Assembly: GCF_016741815.1 (NCBI RefSeq) | Contig: NZ_JAERRJ010000001.1 | Location: 1 to 64,000, forward strand | DNA length: 64,000 nt | Direction of reading: 5' to 3' | From: Nocardia acididurans | Lineage (GTDB): Bacteria; Actinomycetota; Actinomycetes; Mycobacteriales; Mycobacteriaceae | Shown here: piece by piece, positions 43,921 to 54,457 of the stretch | Position numbering within the stretch: the first letter of the stretch is position 1 | Layout of the letters: the number at the start of each line of letters is the position of its first letter | Notes under the pieces: generated by a model | The model's input: the letters and a program-made list of their open reading frames with translations, nothing else | Databases searched by the model: none | What the model was told of the DNA's origin: nothing | Made by a program: the position numbers and the translations under genes

Positions 43921-46200
43921 ATGCTGCCCAGACTTGCCCAGTTCTCGATGGCGCGTCCCCGCGTCGTCCTGGTCGCCGCGCTATTGCTGATGCTCGTTTT
44001 CGGCGGATTCGGGGCCACCGCCAAGTCGCATATGGTCGGCGGCGGCTACCTGACGTCGGATCTGGAGTCGGTGCAGGCCAATGACTTCATCGAAGAACAC
44101 TTTCCGGGCGGGAATCCGAATTTCATCGTCATGATCAGCTCGGCTGCCGGGGTGAACTCCCCGGCGGCGCGGGCCGAGGCGCAGCGGGTCACCGATCTGC
44201 TGGGCGAGGATCCGAATGTGACGGGGGTGCAGTCCTATTGGACCAGCGTCACCGCCCGGCCCGATCTGGCGACAGCGCTGCGCAGCAAGGATTCGCAGCG
44301 CGGGCTGATCATGGCCACCATCCTCGGCGACGACAACCAGGTGCAGAACCGGGCCGTCGTGCTCAGCGCGGACATCAACGGCGACCGTGACGGCGTGCAG
44401 ACGCGGGTCGGCGGAATGGCGGGCACCTTCGCCGATATCAACCATCAGGTCGAGAAGGATCTGATCCTGGCCGAGGCGATCGCGGTGCCGATCTCCGGCA
44501 TTCTGCTGGTACTGGTGTTCGGCAGCGTGATCGCGGCGTCGCTGCCGCTCATGGTGGGGCTCTTCGCGATTGCCGCCACGCTCGGCATCCTGCGGTTGAT
44601 GACGCTTTTCATGGACGTGTCCATCTTCGCGTTGAACATGACCAGTGCCCTGGGCCTGGCGCTGGCCATCGACTACAGCCTGTTCATCGTGAGCCGCTAC
44701 CGCGAGGAGCTGGGCAATGGCCTGGACCCGCGGGCCGCGATCCTGCGCTCGATCCAGACGGCGGGCCGCACCGTCGTGTTCTCGGGTCTGACGGTGGCGC
44801 TGGCGCTGGCCGCGCTGGCGGTGTTCCCGCAGCCGTTCTTCAAATCCTTCGCCTACGCCGGGGTGGCCGTGGTGGCCGCCGCCGTGGGCGCGTCGATTCT
44901 GCTGCTGCCCGCCGCGCTGATCCTGCTCGGTGACCGCGTGAACGCCTGGGATCTGCGGAAACCGTTGCGCCGCATACTGGGTCGCGGCGAGCCGAAGGCG
45001 GTGCGCCCGGAGGACAGCGGCTGGTATCGGCTCGTCACCTGGGTGATGAAGCGGCCGATCCCGGTGGCGTTCGTGACCACCGCGATCCTGCTGCTGCTCG
45101 GAACCCCGTTCCTGTCAGCGCATTTCGGCACGCCGGACGATCGGATGATCGGCACGTTCGCCTCCAGCCGTCAGGTGGGTGACGCGCTGCGCGCGGACTT
45201 CGACGCCAATATGGGATCGAGCGCCGTGATCGTGCTGCCCGGATTCGACGGTGCGCCAGGGGAGATCGGCGAATACGCGTCGGCGCTGGCGCAGGTGCCG
45301 GGCGTACCCGCCGTGCTGTCGAGCGAAGGCGTGTACGCGAACACCCCGGACGGCGTGCGCAAGGTGGCCGTGGGCGTTCCGCAGATGGCCGGCGCGGACG
45401 GGGCCTACCTCTCCGTGGGCACCAAGGAGGCTCCGTTCACCGACGAGGGCAAGGCCCAGCTGGCCGCCCTGCGCGCGGTGCACGCCCCCGGCGACACCCT
45501 CTTCGGTGGTGCGGCGGCCCTGAATCAGGACACCAACGAGTCGGTCATCTCCCGGCTGCCGATCGCGGCGGCGCTGATCGCGGTCATCACCCTGATCCTG
45601 CTGTTCCTGTTCACCGGCAGCGTGATCCTGCCGATCAAGGCGCTGATCCTCAATGTGCTGTCGCTGACGGCCACCTTCGGCGCGATGATCTGGATCTTCC
45701 AGGAGGGCAACCTCGACGGCCTGCTGAACTTCACCCCGACCGGCAGCATCGACCTGTTCATGCCGATCCTCATGTTCTGCCTGGCCTTCGGCATGTCCAT
45801 GGACTACGAGGTGTTCCTGCTCTCCCGCATTCGCGAGGAGTGGCTGGCCTCGGATCGCAGCGCGGAGGCCAACACCCGGTCGGTCGCCCTGGGCGTCGCC
45901 CGCACCGGCCGCATCTTCACCGCCGCCGCCGGACTGATGGCGGTGGTCCTGCTGGCCGTGGCCACCTCGGCAGTGACCGCCATGAAACTCTTCGGCATCG
46001 GTCTGGCGCTCGCGGTGGTCGCGGATGCGACCGTCATCCGCGGCCTGCTGGCCCCGGCGCTCATGAAGCTGATGAGCACCGGAAACTGGTGGGCCCCGAA
46101 ACCGCTTGCCGCCCTGCACAAGCGGATCGGACTGGAGGAGGAACCAGCCGAGAAGCCCGGTGCGGCAACGGATTCGGAACCGGTACTGCTCACCAAGTGA
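43921..46200 (+). CDS. MMPL-family RND transporter
   Basis: The 759-residue protein has the RND/MMPL layout: one N-terminal helix (VVLVAALLLMLVFGGFG), a large outside loop, five helices with the proton-relay segment LALAIDYSLFIVSRYREEL (Asp-Tyr), a second loop, and five more helices with LAFGMSMDYEVFLLSRIREEW (Asp-Tyr again). It should export a lipid or drug using proton flow. The convergent TetR gene overlaps its end by 11 bases; this TetR may control it. Substrate unknown; MmpL-like proteins in mycolata often move cell-envelope lipids. Confidence 0.93.
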   Translation: MLPRLAQFSMARPRVVLVAALLLMLVFGGFGATAKSHMVGGGYLTSDLESVQANDFIEEHFPGGNPNFIVMISSAAGVNSPAARAEAQRVTDLLGEDPNVTGVQSYWTSVTARPDLATALRSKDSQRGLIMATILGDDNQVQNRAVVLSADINGDRDGVQTRVGGMAGTFADINHQVEKDLILAEAIAVPISGILLVLVFGSVIAASLPLMVGLFAIAATLGILRLMTLFMDVSIFALNMTSALGLALAIDYSLFIVSRYREELGNGLDPRAAILRSIQTAGRTVVFSGLTVALALAALAVFPQPFFKSFAYAGVAVVAAAVGASILLLPAALILLGDRVNAWDLRKPLRRILGRGEPKAVRPEDSGWYRLVTWVMKRPIPVAFVTTAILLLLGTPFLSAHFGTPDDRMIGTFASSRQVGDALRADFDANMGSSAVIVLPGFDGAPGEIGEYASALAQVPGVPAVLSSEGVYANTPDGVRKVAVGVPQMAGADGAYLSVGTKEAPFTDEGKAQLAALRAVHAPGDTLFGGAAALNQDTNESVISRLPIAAALIAVITLILLFLFTGSVILPIKALILNVLSLTATFGAMIWIFQEGNLDGLLNFTPTGSIDLFMPILMFCLAFGMSMDYEVFLLSRIREEWLASDRSAEANTRSVALGVARTGRIFTAAAGLMAVVLLAVATSAVTAMKLFGIGLALAVVADATVIRGLLAPALMKLMSTGNWWAPKPLAALHKRIGLEEEPAEKPGAATDSEPVLLTK

Positions 46201-46891
46201 GCGGCGCGGGCTGGTCCGACAGGTCGCGGCGGCCCGCGATGACCACGGTGAGGAAGTGGTGGAGATCCTCGACGAGGGTGTCCACCACGTCCTGATCCCC
46301 GGGCTCCTCGTTGCGGTAGAGCCAGTCGGCGACGAGTTCGAACATGCCGCCGATGGTGGCGAGGCTGAGCGCCAGCCCTTTTCGCTCGTCACCGCTCGGA
46401 TCCGGTTGCGGCCATTGCTGATTCAGGAAGGCGGCGGCCCACCGGCGGTTACTGCGGCGCTGGGCTTCCACGGCGGGTGAGATGCCGCCGGCCTCACCGA
46501 AGGTGACCTTGGCCAGTCGCGCGTCGTCGGCGATGGCGTGGACGAAGGCGGCCACCAGGGCGCGCATGCGCTGCGGCCACTCCTGCCCGGCGGTCTGCCC
46601 GGCGACTTCGGCGACCCGTTGCTGGATGCCCTCCGTGATCTGCGTGAGCAGGGCCGTGTAGCAGGCTTCCTTGCTCTCGAAGTGGTCGTAGAACCCCTTG
46701 GTCCCGACATACGCGTGCTGGCAGATCTGCTCGATGGATGTTCCCGAATAGCTCTGCTGGGCAAAGAGTTCGGTCGCCGCGGCGAGGAGTTGACGGCGAC
46801 GCTGGGCGCTGCGTTCGTCCGCGTCGAGGCCGCGGATCCTGCGCCGCACGGGAGTCCGATCTGGCGCCGCGGCTGGTTTGCTGCGGGTCAT
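46190..46891 (-). CDS. TetR-family transcriptional regulator
   Basis: The 233-residue protein has an Arg-rich N-terminal tail and a helix-turn-helix (SGTSIEQICQHAYVGTKGFY, with DHFESKEACY). The C-terminal domain fits the TetR_C type. It converges on the MMPL gene with an 11-base overlap and is divergent from the secreted lipase gene. Regulation of either neighbour is possible; no clear palindrome was found in the 97-base divergent region. Confidence 0.85.
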   Translation of the reverse strand: MTRSKPAAAPDRTPVRRRIRGLDADERSAQRRRQLLAAATELFAQQSYSGTSIEQICQHAYVGTKGFYDHFESKEACYTALLTQITEGIQQRVAEVAGQTAGQEWPQRMRALVAAFVHAIADDARLAKVTFGEAGGISPAVEAQRRSNRRWAAAFLNQQWPQPDPSGDERKGLALSLATIGGMFELVADWLYRNEEPGDQDVVDTLVEDLHHFLTVVIAGRRDLSDQPAPLTW

Positions 46892-46988
46892 GCCACGACC
46901 TTAGCGAAGCCGTTTGTAAAAAGGCACCTTGTTGGCAATCGGAGGCCGTGTTGTAATCGCTGTCACGTCGATGAGGAAGGGAACAGAC

Positions 46989-48386
46989 GTGGCTATCAAT
47001 GGGGATCGCCGACGGCGGGGATTGCGGCGGTTCACCGCCGCCGGTCTCGCGACGGCTCTGGCGGCTTCGGCCGCCGTATTTCTCGGAGGGGTGAGTGCCG
47101 CGCCCGCGACCGCCGCGCCGCAGCCTCTGAATGTCGATCCGTTCTACAGCGCGCCGGAGGGTTTCGAATCCACCGAGCCCGGCACGATTCTGCGCACGCG
47201 CGAAGTACAGCTGGCGGTGCTGACCGTACTTCCGGTGCGCGTGAATTCGTGGCAGCTGCTGTATCGCACCACCGACCTGTTCGGGCAGCCGACGGTCGCC
47301 GCCACCACGGTGGCCGTCCCGCAGGGCGCGGACACCTCGCGCAGCCGCCCGCTGGTCTCGCACCAGTTCTTCTACGACAGCACCGCCCCGCACTGCGCGC
47401 CCTCGTACGTGCTGCAGCAGGGCGGCGGTCTGCAGGCGCTCGAAGGCATCCACTCGACGGTCGAGTACCTGGAGCTGGCGGCCTCGATCAGTCAGGGCTA
47501 TGCCGTCAATGTGCCCGACTACGAGGGCCTCAACGGGAATCTGGCGGTCGCCAAGGAACCCGGCTACATGATCCTGGACAGCATCCGCGCGGCCGAGAGC
47601 TTCGAACCGCTCGGCCTGGATGGCGCGAATACGCCGGTGGCACTGTGGGGTTACTCCGGCGGCGGGATGGGCAGCGGCTGGGCCGCGGAGATGCAGCCCA
47701 CCTACGCGCCCGAACTGAACATCAAGGGCATCGCCATGGGCGCGCCCGTCTCGGATGTGGAATCGCTGCTGCACGTGAACGGTTCGATGTTCGCGAGCCT
47801 GATCGGCGTGGGCATCGCGTCACTGCGCAACGCGTACCCGAAGTTCGCGGAGACCACCGACCGCTACCTGACCCCGGAGGGCCGGGCGATCATGGAGCGC
47901 ACCGAGAGCCAGTGCCTGGTGCGCAATGTGCTGAACCTGATGTTCACCGACTATCAGCGCATGCTGACCATTCCGATCGCGGAGTTCCTGGAGCTCCCGG
48001 AGATCAAGGAGGTCTTCGACGCGACGGTGCTGGGCAGTACTCCGCCGACCGCGCCGGTCATGGTCTACCAGGGCGTTTTCGATGAGGCGGTGCCGTGGTT
48101 CACGAACGATCGCCTGGTGCAGCGCTGGTGCGACGGCGGCACGTCCGTCTACTACAAGCGCGATCACCTGAGCGAGCATCTGACGCTCACCACCTTCGGC
48201 ATGGCCGACGCGTTCAACTGGATCAAGGGCCGTTTCAACGACTCCGGTCCCGCGCCCGCGGGCTGCCGCACCGAGAACGTGATCACCATGCTCGGCAGCG
48301 TGGACGCCCTGGCCACCTACACCGAGATCCAGTTCAACGCGATCTTCGGCGCGCTCGGCTGGCCCATCGGTCCGCGCGAGAAGTAG
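46989..48386 (+). CDS. Secreted lipase (LIP family)
   Basis: The 465-residue product has a basic, possibly Tat-like (RRRRGLRR) signal peptide followed by GLATALAASAAVFLGGVSAA, then a LIP-family domain. The nucleophile elbow reads LWGYSGGGMGSGWAAEMQ and the catalytic Asp and His lie in MVYQGVFDEAVPWF and RDHLSEHLTL. Such lipases are exported and release fatty acids from triglycerides. The GTG behind AGGAAGGGAA is preferred to an ATG six codons earlier that has no ribosome-binding site. It stands upstream of the TPP riboswitch. Confidence 0.88.
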   Translation: MAINGDRRRRGLRRFTAAGLATALAASAAVFLGGVSAAPATAAPQPLNVDPFYSAPEGFESTEPGTILRTREVQLAVLTVLPVRVNSWQLLYRTTDLFGQPTVAATTVAVPQGADTSRSRPLVSHQFFYDSTAPHCAPSYVLQQGGGLQALEGIHSTVEYLELAASISQGYAVNVPDYEGLNGNLAVAKEPGYMILDSIRAAESFEPLGLDGANTPVALWGYSGGGMGSGWAAEMQPTYAPELNIKGIAMGAPVSDVESLLHVNGSMFASLIGVGIASLRNAYPKFAETTDRYLTPEGRAIMERTESQCLVRNVLNLMFTDYQRMLTIPIAEFLELPEIKEVFDATVLGSTPPTAPVMVYQGVFDEAVPWFTNDRLVQRWCDGGTSVYYKRDHLSEHLTLTTFGMADAFNWIKGRFNDSGPAPAGCRTENVITMLGSVDALATYTEIQFNAIFGALGWPIGPREK

Positions 48387-48530
48387 GACGGTCGTACCCG
48401 CCGAACCGGGCGCGAAGGGGACTTCGAGAATCTTCCGTTCGGTTTGCGCGGGTATCCGCCGGTTTTCTGCGGCTCGGCTTCGCGGAATCCGGACACCCGG
48501 TACAGTCGGCGGCGGTAATCACATCAATGC

Positions 48531-50310
<1,780 letters not shown>

Positions 50311-50325
50311 AAATCCAATTCGCTT

Positions 50326-50353
50326 GGGCGGGCACCGATTACGGTGCCCGCCC
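50326..50353 (+). terminator. Hairpin terminator of thiC
   Basis: GGGCGGGCACCG and CGGTGCCCGCCC pair perfectly around ATTA, 15 bases after the thiC stop codon. It separates thiC from the uncharacterised membrane cassette. Confidence 0.85.
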
Positions 50354-50448
50354 GAGCGGGTGCGAATACGCCGATTCCCCGGCACCTGATCGCGCGCATT
50401 GCTAGCGTGAAGCGCGAAACGAAGATCAACGCCGCTGGAGGGGGATCC

Positions 50449-50490
50449 ATGGGCGACATTTCCGCACGTATTCGCATTCGGCGATCATGA
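50449..50490 (+). CDS. Candidate 13-codon leader peptide
   Basis: A short frame encoding MGDISARIRIRRS is preceded by a strong GGAGGGGG ribosome-binding site 5 bases before its ATG. Its TGA overlaps the ATG of the 565-residue membrane protein (ATGA). The membrane protein's own ATG has no good ribosome-binding site. Translational coupling through the leader is the simplest reading. Alternatively the leader frame is the N-terminus of a gene whose frame was misjudged; no evidence for that was seen. Confidence 0.5.
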   Translation: MGDISARIRIRRS

Positions 50491-52184
50491 CTCGCCCCGT
50501 CGCCGCCGCCGCGGACGAAGCCACGCGCTACCTCGCCGCCGCGGTTCACCTCGACGATCAACTCGCCGAGGATCTGATCGTCGAATTCCTCGCCGAACCC
50601 CGCCGGGCGATTCCGCCCGCACCGGGAGTCCGAGCGGAAGTCGTTCTCCGGGAAGCGGTTGCGGCCCGATTGCGACGGGTCATCGTATCCGCCGCGGCGA
50701 TCGTGCTGCTCGGCGTCCTCGCCGCGCTCGCCCTGCCCCTGGCGGTCGCGTGGCTGGCCGCGGGTCTCGCGTGGCGGGTGAGCGCCGCCCTCGTCACCTT
50801 CGGCGCGGTACGACTACTCGGCGATTTCGGTGCGCCCGGCCGGTTTCCGCGCTGGCTGCACTGGATTCTCACCTTTTTCCTCTGGGGCATCGTTTCCGGG
50901 GTCCTGGTGACGGCCGCGCTCGGAACGGTCGAACTCACGGGTGCGAACTCGGCTCCGGCCGTCGAGTCCGAGGGTCTGACCGCGGTCGCGGTGCTCATCC
51001 AGCTGACACTGCTGGGCATCCTGCTCACCGGTGAATTGCTGCGCCGCAACGTGGTGGACCGGTGGTACCGCTTCCGCAACTACATACCCGGCACTCCCCC
51101 AAGGGATTCCGTGGTACGAGCCTGCAAACCGTACGCGGATCGACTACACCGGATCGCCGAACAGGACGAGCGGGTGGCGCAGTACGGCCCCGCCGAGCTC
51201 GTGGTCTATCGCGGCCACAATCCGTTCGTGGGCGCGGGCCTGCATCTGGACAAGTGGTCGTGGTCGACCACGCTCGAGCTGTACCCCGCCGATCCGAACG
51301 CGAAGGCCACGATCCCCGAGTTCCGGCCGATCGAGCTGCAGGACTACATCACCAAGGACCTGATGGCCCTGAAGCAGACGCCGACCCTGACCCCCGGCTG
51401 GCGCTTCGGTGAGCTGCACGTCTCGCACTGGGCGCTGCTCGCCTCCGCCTACCTGCTGCACTACCCGTCGGCCGAACCGCTGCTCCGGCAGCTGGAATCG
51501 GGCGCCAACCCACAGTTGAAGCCCGAGGACTGGGCGACGCTGATGGACAGCTCACCCGAATGGCTGCGCTACTTCCGGTGCTATCGGGTGGAGGCGTGGG
51601 AGCGGCAACTGGCCGTGTCCACCTATCTGCACGTCGGCTGCCAGCAGCGCACCCTGGTGCTCGAATGGCAGGCGTTCGTCCTGCCGCCGATCGATTTCGC
51701 CTACCGCGGCGCAGATGTGCACCGCGTCCCCGTCCTGCCCGAAATATGGCGTGCGCTCTGCGAATTCGCGCTTCTTCCGACCACGGTTCCGACACGATTG
51801 GGCGTGCTGTGGCGATGGGTGCGCGATCAACTGGAGTTCGGCGACGGCCCGTGGGAGTCGCCCACCCGCGCCGCCTACGCCTTCGGGTCCGAATACAGTG
51901 TGCGCGAGATCGGCGCGGGCGACGAGTTCACCAGTTTCTTCGAGGTCACCGATACCGAGCGCTATCTGCAGATCCTGCGGGATCGCACCTTCGACGCGGT
52001 GCGCCGCTTCCTCGCCGAACGCGGACTGTCCACCGTGGGCTTCGACAGCGCGGTCACGCAGATCAACGGCGCGACCTACATCTACAACTCGAATGTCCAG
52101 GCGGGCAATGTCGGCGGCGTCGGCAATCGAGGTGTCATGTCCAGCGCAACCATGTCCTCGGTCAACCCGGGCGGCACCAGATAA
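50487..52184 (+). CDS. Uncharacterised four-helix membrane protein with Gly/Asn-rich C-terminal motif
   Basis: The 565-residue protein has three parts. Residues 1-60 are a helical cap (EATRYLAAAVHLDDQLAEDL). About residues 64-185 hold four membrane helices, including VIVSAAAIVLLGVLAALAL and AVAVLIQLTLLGILLTGEL. A cytoplasmic domain of about 340 residues follows (ELVVYRGHNPFVGAGLHLD, SPEWLRYFRCYRVEAWERQL). The C-terminus has TYIYNSNVQAGNVGGVGNRG, matching the N-terminus of the next protein. I recall uncharacterised actinobacterial proteins with a similar helical cap, but no function. The next gene starts 9 bases after its stop behind AAGGAGAAG, so both are co-expressed. Confidence 0.8.
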   Translation: MTRPVAAAADEATRYLAAAVHLDDQLAEDLIVEFLAEPRRAIPPAPGVRAEVVLREAVAARLRRVIVSAAAIVLLGVLAALALPLAVAWLAAGLAWRVSAALVTFGAVRLLGDFGAPGRFPRWLHWILTFFLWGIVSGVLVTAALGTVELTGANSAPAVESEGLTAVAVLIQLTLLGILLTGELLRRNVVDRWYRFRNYIPGTPPRDSVVRACKPYADRLHRIAEQDERVAQYGPAELVVYRGHNPFVGAGLHLDKWSWSTTLELYPADPNAKATIPEFRPIELQDYITKDLMALKQTPTLTPGWRFGELHVSHWALLASAYLLHYPSAEPLLRQLESGANPQLKPEDWATLMDSSPEWLRYFRCYRVEAWERQLAVSTYLHVGCQQRTLVLEWQAFVLPPIDFAYRGADVHRVPVLPEIWRALCEFALLPTTVPTRLGVLWRWVRDQLEFGDGPWESPTRAAYAFGSEYSVREIGAGDEFTSFFEVTDTERYLQILRDRTFDAVRRFLAERGLSTVGFDSAVTQINGATYIYNSNVQAGNVGGVGNRGVMSSATMSSVNPGGTR

Positions 52185-52193
52185 GGAGAAGCC

Positions 52194-52583
52194 ATGCCGG
52201 AAAACCCCACGGGCGGAACGAATATCAGCGGCGGCAATGTGGTAGCCGGAAATATCGGCGGCAGCGGTAACCAGGGCGCGGTCACCGGCCCGGTGAATTT
52301 CACCGTGGGCGCGGAGTCCGACGCGCTGGCCGCCACCCTGGCCGACCTGCGCGCCGAACTAGCGACACTGCGTGCGGCCCTGCCCGCCGTCGACGGACCG
52401 CACGCGCACCCGGACGAGGTCACCGAACTCATCGGCGAACTCGAACAGCCGGAACCGGATCTGCCACAGGTCACCAGCAAGTGGCGGCGCCTGTGGCACC
52501 GGATCCCCGAATCCATGCAGACCCTCGACAATGTCGAGCGCATCCTCGACCTGGTCGCGCGGGTGGGCGAACTCGCGCCGTAA
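52194..52583 (+). CDS. Small Gly/Asn-rich, coiled-coil partner protein
   Basis: The 129-residue protein starts with TNISGGNVVAGNIGGSGNQG and AVTGPVNFTVG (residues 9-39). This Gly/Asn-rich repeated pattern of short beta strands is like those seen in proteins of NTP-dependent conflict systems (family knowledge, tentative). Next is a coiled coil (ALAATLADLRAELATLRAAL, residues 44-63) and a C-terminal helical part with KWRRLWHRIPESMQTL. It is in an operon with the membrane protein whose C-terminus carries the same motif. No signal peptide. Function unknown; partner binding is the suggestion. Confidence 0.8.
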   Translation: MPENPTGGTNISGGNVVAGNIGGSGNQGAVTGPVNFTVGAESDALAATLADLRAELATLRAALPAVDGPHAHPDEVTELIGELEQPEPDLPQVTSKWRRLWHRIPESMQTLDNVERILDLVARVGELAP

Positions 52584-52604
52584 CCCGCGATCCCGAGCGG
52601 AGGC

Positions 52605-53012
52605 TCAGCCGCGCGCGGAGATCTGCTGCACGCCCCAGCTGTTGCCGTCGGGGTCGTCGAAGAAGACGAACCCGACGTTGTCGAGCGGATCCGCTGTGGG
52701 CGAGGGATTTTCGCCGAGGACCTGGACGTCGGTGACCTGGACGCCGCGTTCCACGAGCTCCTTGTGGGCCTGGCGGATATCGGGGACGACGAGTTGCAGG
52801 CCCTTGATGGAGCCGGGCTCCATGTGGGGCACGGCACCCTTGCCGATGACGATCGAGCAGCCCGAGCCCGGCGGCGTCAGCTGCACGATGCGGATCTCCT
52901 CTCCGATCACGGTGTCGTGGTCGACGTTGAATCCGAGCTGCCTGCTGTAGAAATCCTTGGCGCGGTCGATGTCGGTGACGGGGACGATGACCACTTCGAG
53001 AGTCCAGTTCAC
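52605..53012 (-). CDS. VOC (glyoxalase/bleomycin resistance) superfamily protein
   Basis: The 135-residue protein has two beta-alpha-beta-beta-beta units: VVIVPVTDIDRAKDFYSRQLG and GLQLVVPDIRQAHKELVERG, with VGFVFFDDPDGNSWGVQQIS ending the second. This is the glyoxalase fold; it could be a lyase, isomerase or binding protein. The GTG start behind GGAAGGA is used. It lies next to a Cml-type efflux gene, so a detoxification role is possible. Substrate unknown. Confidence 0.85.
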   Translation of the reverse strand: MNWTLEVVIVPVTDIDRAKDFYSRQLGFNVDHDTVIGEEIRIVQLTPPGSGCSIVIGKGAVPHMEPGSIKGLQLVVPDIRQAHKELVERGVQVTDVQVLGENPSPTADPLDNVGFVFFDDPDGNSWGVQQISARG

Positions 53013-53043
53013 AGCGCTTCCTTCCGGTTGTTCACGCACCTCG

Positions 53044-54204
53044 TCAATCGAGACGGCCGGAGACCGCGAAATTCATCGTGCCGTACCGGACTGCCAGTGC
53101 GAGTGCGATCAGCAGACTGCTGAGCCACACCGGTCCGAGGTTTCCGGCGCCGGTCCCGAGCGTCAGCGCGGCGAGGGCGGGTCCACCGGCTGCTCCGAGA
53201 TTGAGCGCGGCGGTGGCGTACGACCCGCGCATGCTGGGTGCGCCCCCGGCCTCGTAGAGCACCCGGGTGATCAGGGTGCCGCCGAGTGCGAAAGCCAGGA
53301 CGCCCTGCGTGAACACCAGGAACAGCAGTGCCGCCGGGTGCCCGGCGACGAGCGCCAGCGCGACCCAGCCGAGCAGGCAGGCCGGGCCGCACACCGCGAG
53401 GAGCGCCCCGGGCCGGCGGTCGGAGAACCGTCCCGCCACCGTGACACCGGCGAAGGAGCCGACGCCGAACAGCATGAGGGCGACGGGCACCCAGAACTCC
53501 CCCAGCCCGGCCGTCTCGGTCACGATCGGGGCCAGGAATGTGAACGCGGCGAAGGTGGCGGCATTGACCAGGGCCGCGAGCACGATCACCAGAACCAGTG
53601 CGGGCCTTGCCAGTTCGGCGATCTCACGCCGCAGCGGCACACCGGCGCCCGAGGCGGTCGCGACGGCCGGGATACCCGCGGCGATACCGAGCGCGGCGGG
53701 CAGGCAGAGCAGCGCGATCGCCCAGAAGGTCGAGCGGTAGCCGAGCAGGGTGCCGAGCAGCGCCCCGCCGGGTGCGCCGGCGATGGTGGCCGCGGTGGTT
53801 CCGGAGAGCAGGACGGCCAGGGCGCGTCCCGTCCGATCCGCCGGTGCGAGGGCGGCCGCCGCGCCGAGGGCGACCGCCAGGAATCCCGCGTCGGCCAGGG
53901 CCGCGATCACCCGGCTCCCCAGCAGCACGGCGAAATTCGTGGTGAGCGCGCCCACGATATGGGTGGCCGCGAAGAGCAGGACGAAGAACAACAGGGTGGT
54001 GCGGGCGGGCCACCGGCGCGCCGACACCGCCATCAACGGTGCGCCCACGACCATGCCGACGGCGAAGGCCGAGGTGAGCAGTCCGGCCGTCCCGACGGAC
54101 ACGCCGAAGGCGGCGGCGATATCCGGCACCAGGCCGGCCAGCATGAATTCCGAAGTGCCCATGGCGAATACGGCCACAGCCAACAGATAGAGCGGAACAG
54201 GCAT
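53044..54204 (-). CDS. Chloramphenicol efflux MFS transporter (Cml/CmlR family)
   Basis: The 386-residue transporter has 12 helices of the DHA1 drug:proton antiporter type. The opening MPVPLYLLAVAVFAMGTSEF and MLAGLVPDIA are those of actinobacterial Cml/CmrA chloramphenicol exporters. The A-motif is a variant here (LMAVSARRWPAR) and the C-motif lies near SGTTAATIAGAPGGALLGTL. Drug specificity is inferred from family. A 12-residue leader frame with a strong hairpin lies upstream, as in attenuated cml genes. The VOC gene follows 31 bases after its stop. Confidence 0.85.
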   Translation of the reverse strand: MPVPLYLLAVAVFAMGTSEFMLAGLVPDIAAAFGVSVGTAGLLTSAFAVGMVVGAPLMAVSARRWPARTTLLFFVLLFAATHIVGALTTNFAVLLGSRVIAALADAGFLAVALGAAAALAPADRTGRALAVLLSGTTAATIAGAPGGALLGTLLGYRSTFWAIALLCLPAALGIAAGIPAVATASGAGVPLRREIAELARPALVLVIVLAALVNAATFAAFTFLAPIVTETAGLGEFWVPVALMLFGVGSFAGVTVAGRFSDRRPGALLAVCGPACLLGWVALALVAGHPAALLFLVFTQGVLAFALGGTLITRVLYEAGGAPSMRGSYATAALNLGAAGGPALAALTLGTGAGNLGPVWLSSLLIALALAVRYGTMNFAVSGRLD

Positions 54205-54322
54205 GAAGAACTCCGAGGTGAGAGCAGACAGGGGGATGTCTGGTCACCGCGGTCAGCGCCCGGGTGCACGCGATCGTCCCGCGCAGCACAGCTGCCGGGA
54301 TGCGGATCAGGAACTCAATGGT

Positions 54323-54361
54323 TCAGGGGGCTGACGGCGTGACCGTGAGCCCCCGCCTCAT
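54323..54361 (-). promoter_or_regulatory. Candidate leader peptide with hairpin upstream of the efflux gene
   Basis: A 12-codon frame (MRRGLTVTPSAP) starts 157 bases upstream of the transporter. It spans a strong stem: GGGGGCT and ACGG pairing with CCGT and AGCCCCC (54326-54354). cml genes in streptomycetes are induced through ribosome stalling on a short leader (established for those genes). Here the leader assignment is inference; the hairpin may instead terminate the TetR transcript. Confidence 0.4.
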
Positions 54362-54457
54362 TCGCCTCGGGCGTCACGGCACAAACCCTAACTCAGCCGC
54401 CCGCAGCGGGTCGAAAGCTTTTGCCGTGACGCGTCCTTCGGCGGAGATATCCAGCGA

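Noticed and set aside
50311..50448. A further gene between thiC and the membrane cassette
   Set aside because: The interval holds only the terminator hairpin and the leader ribosome-binding site.
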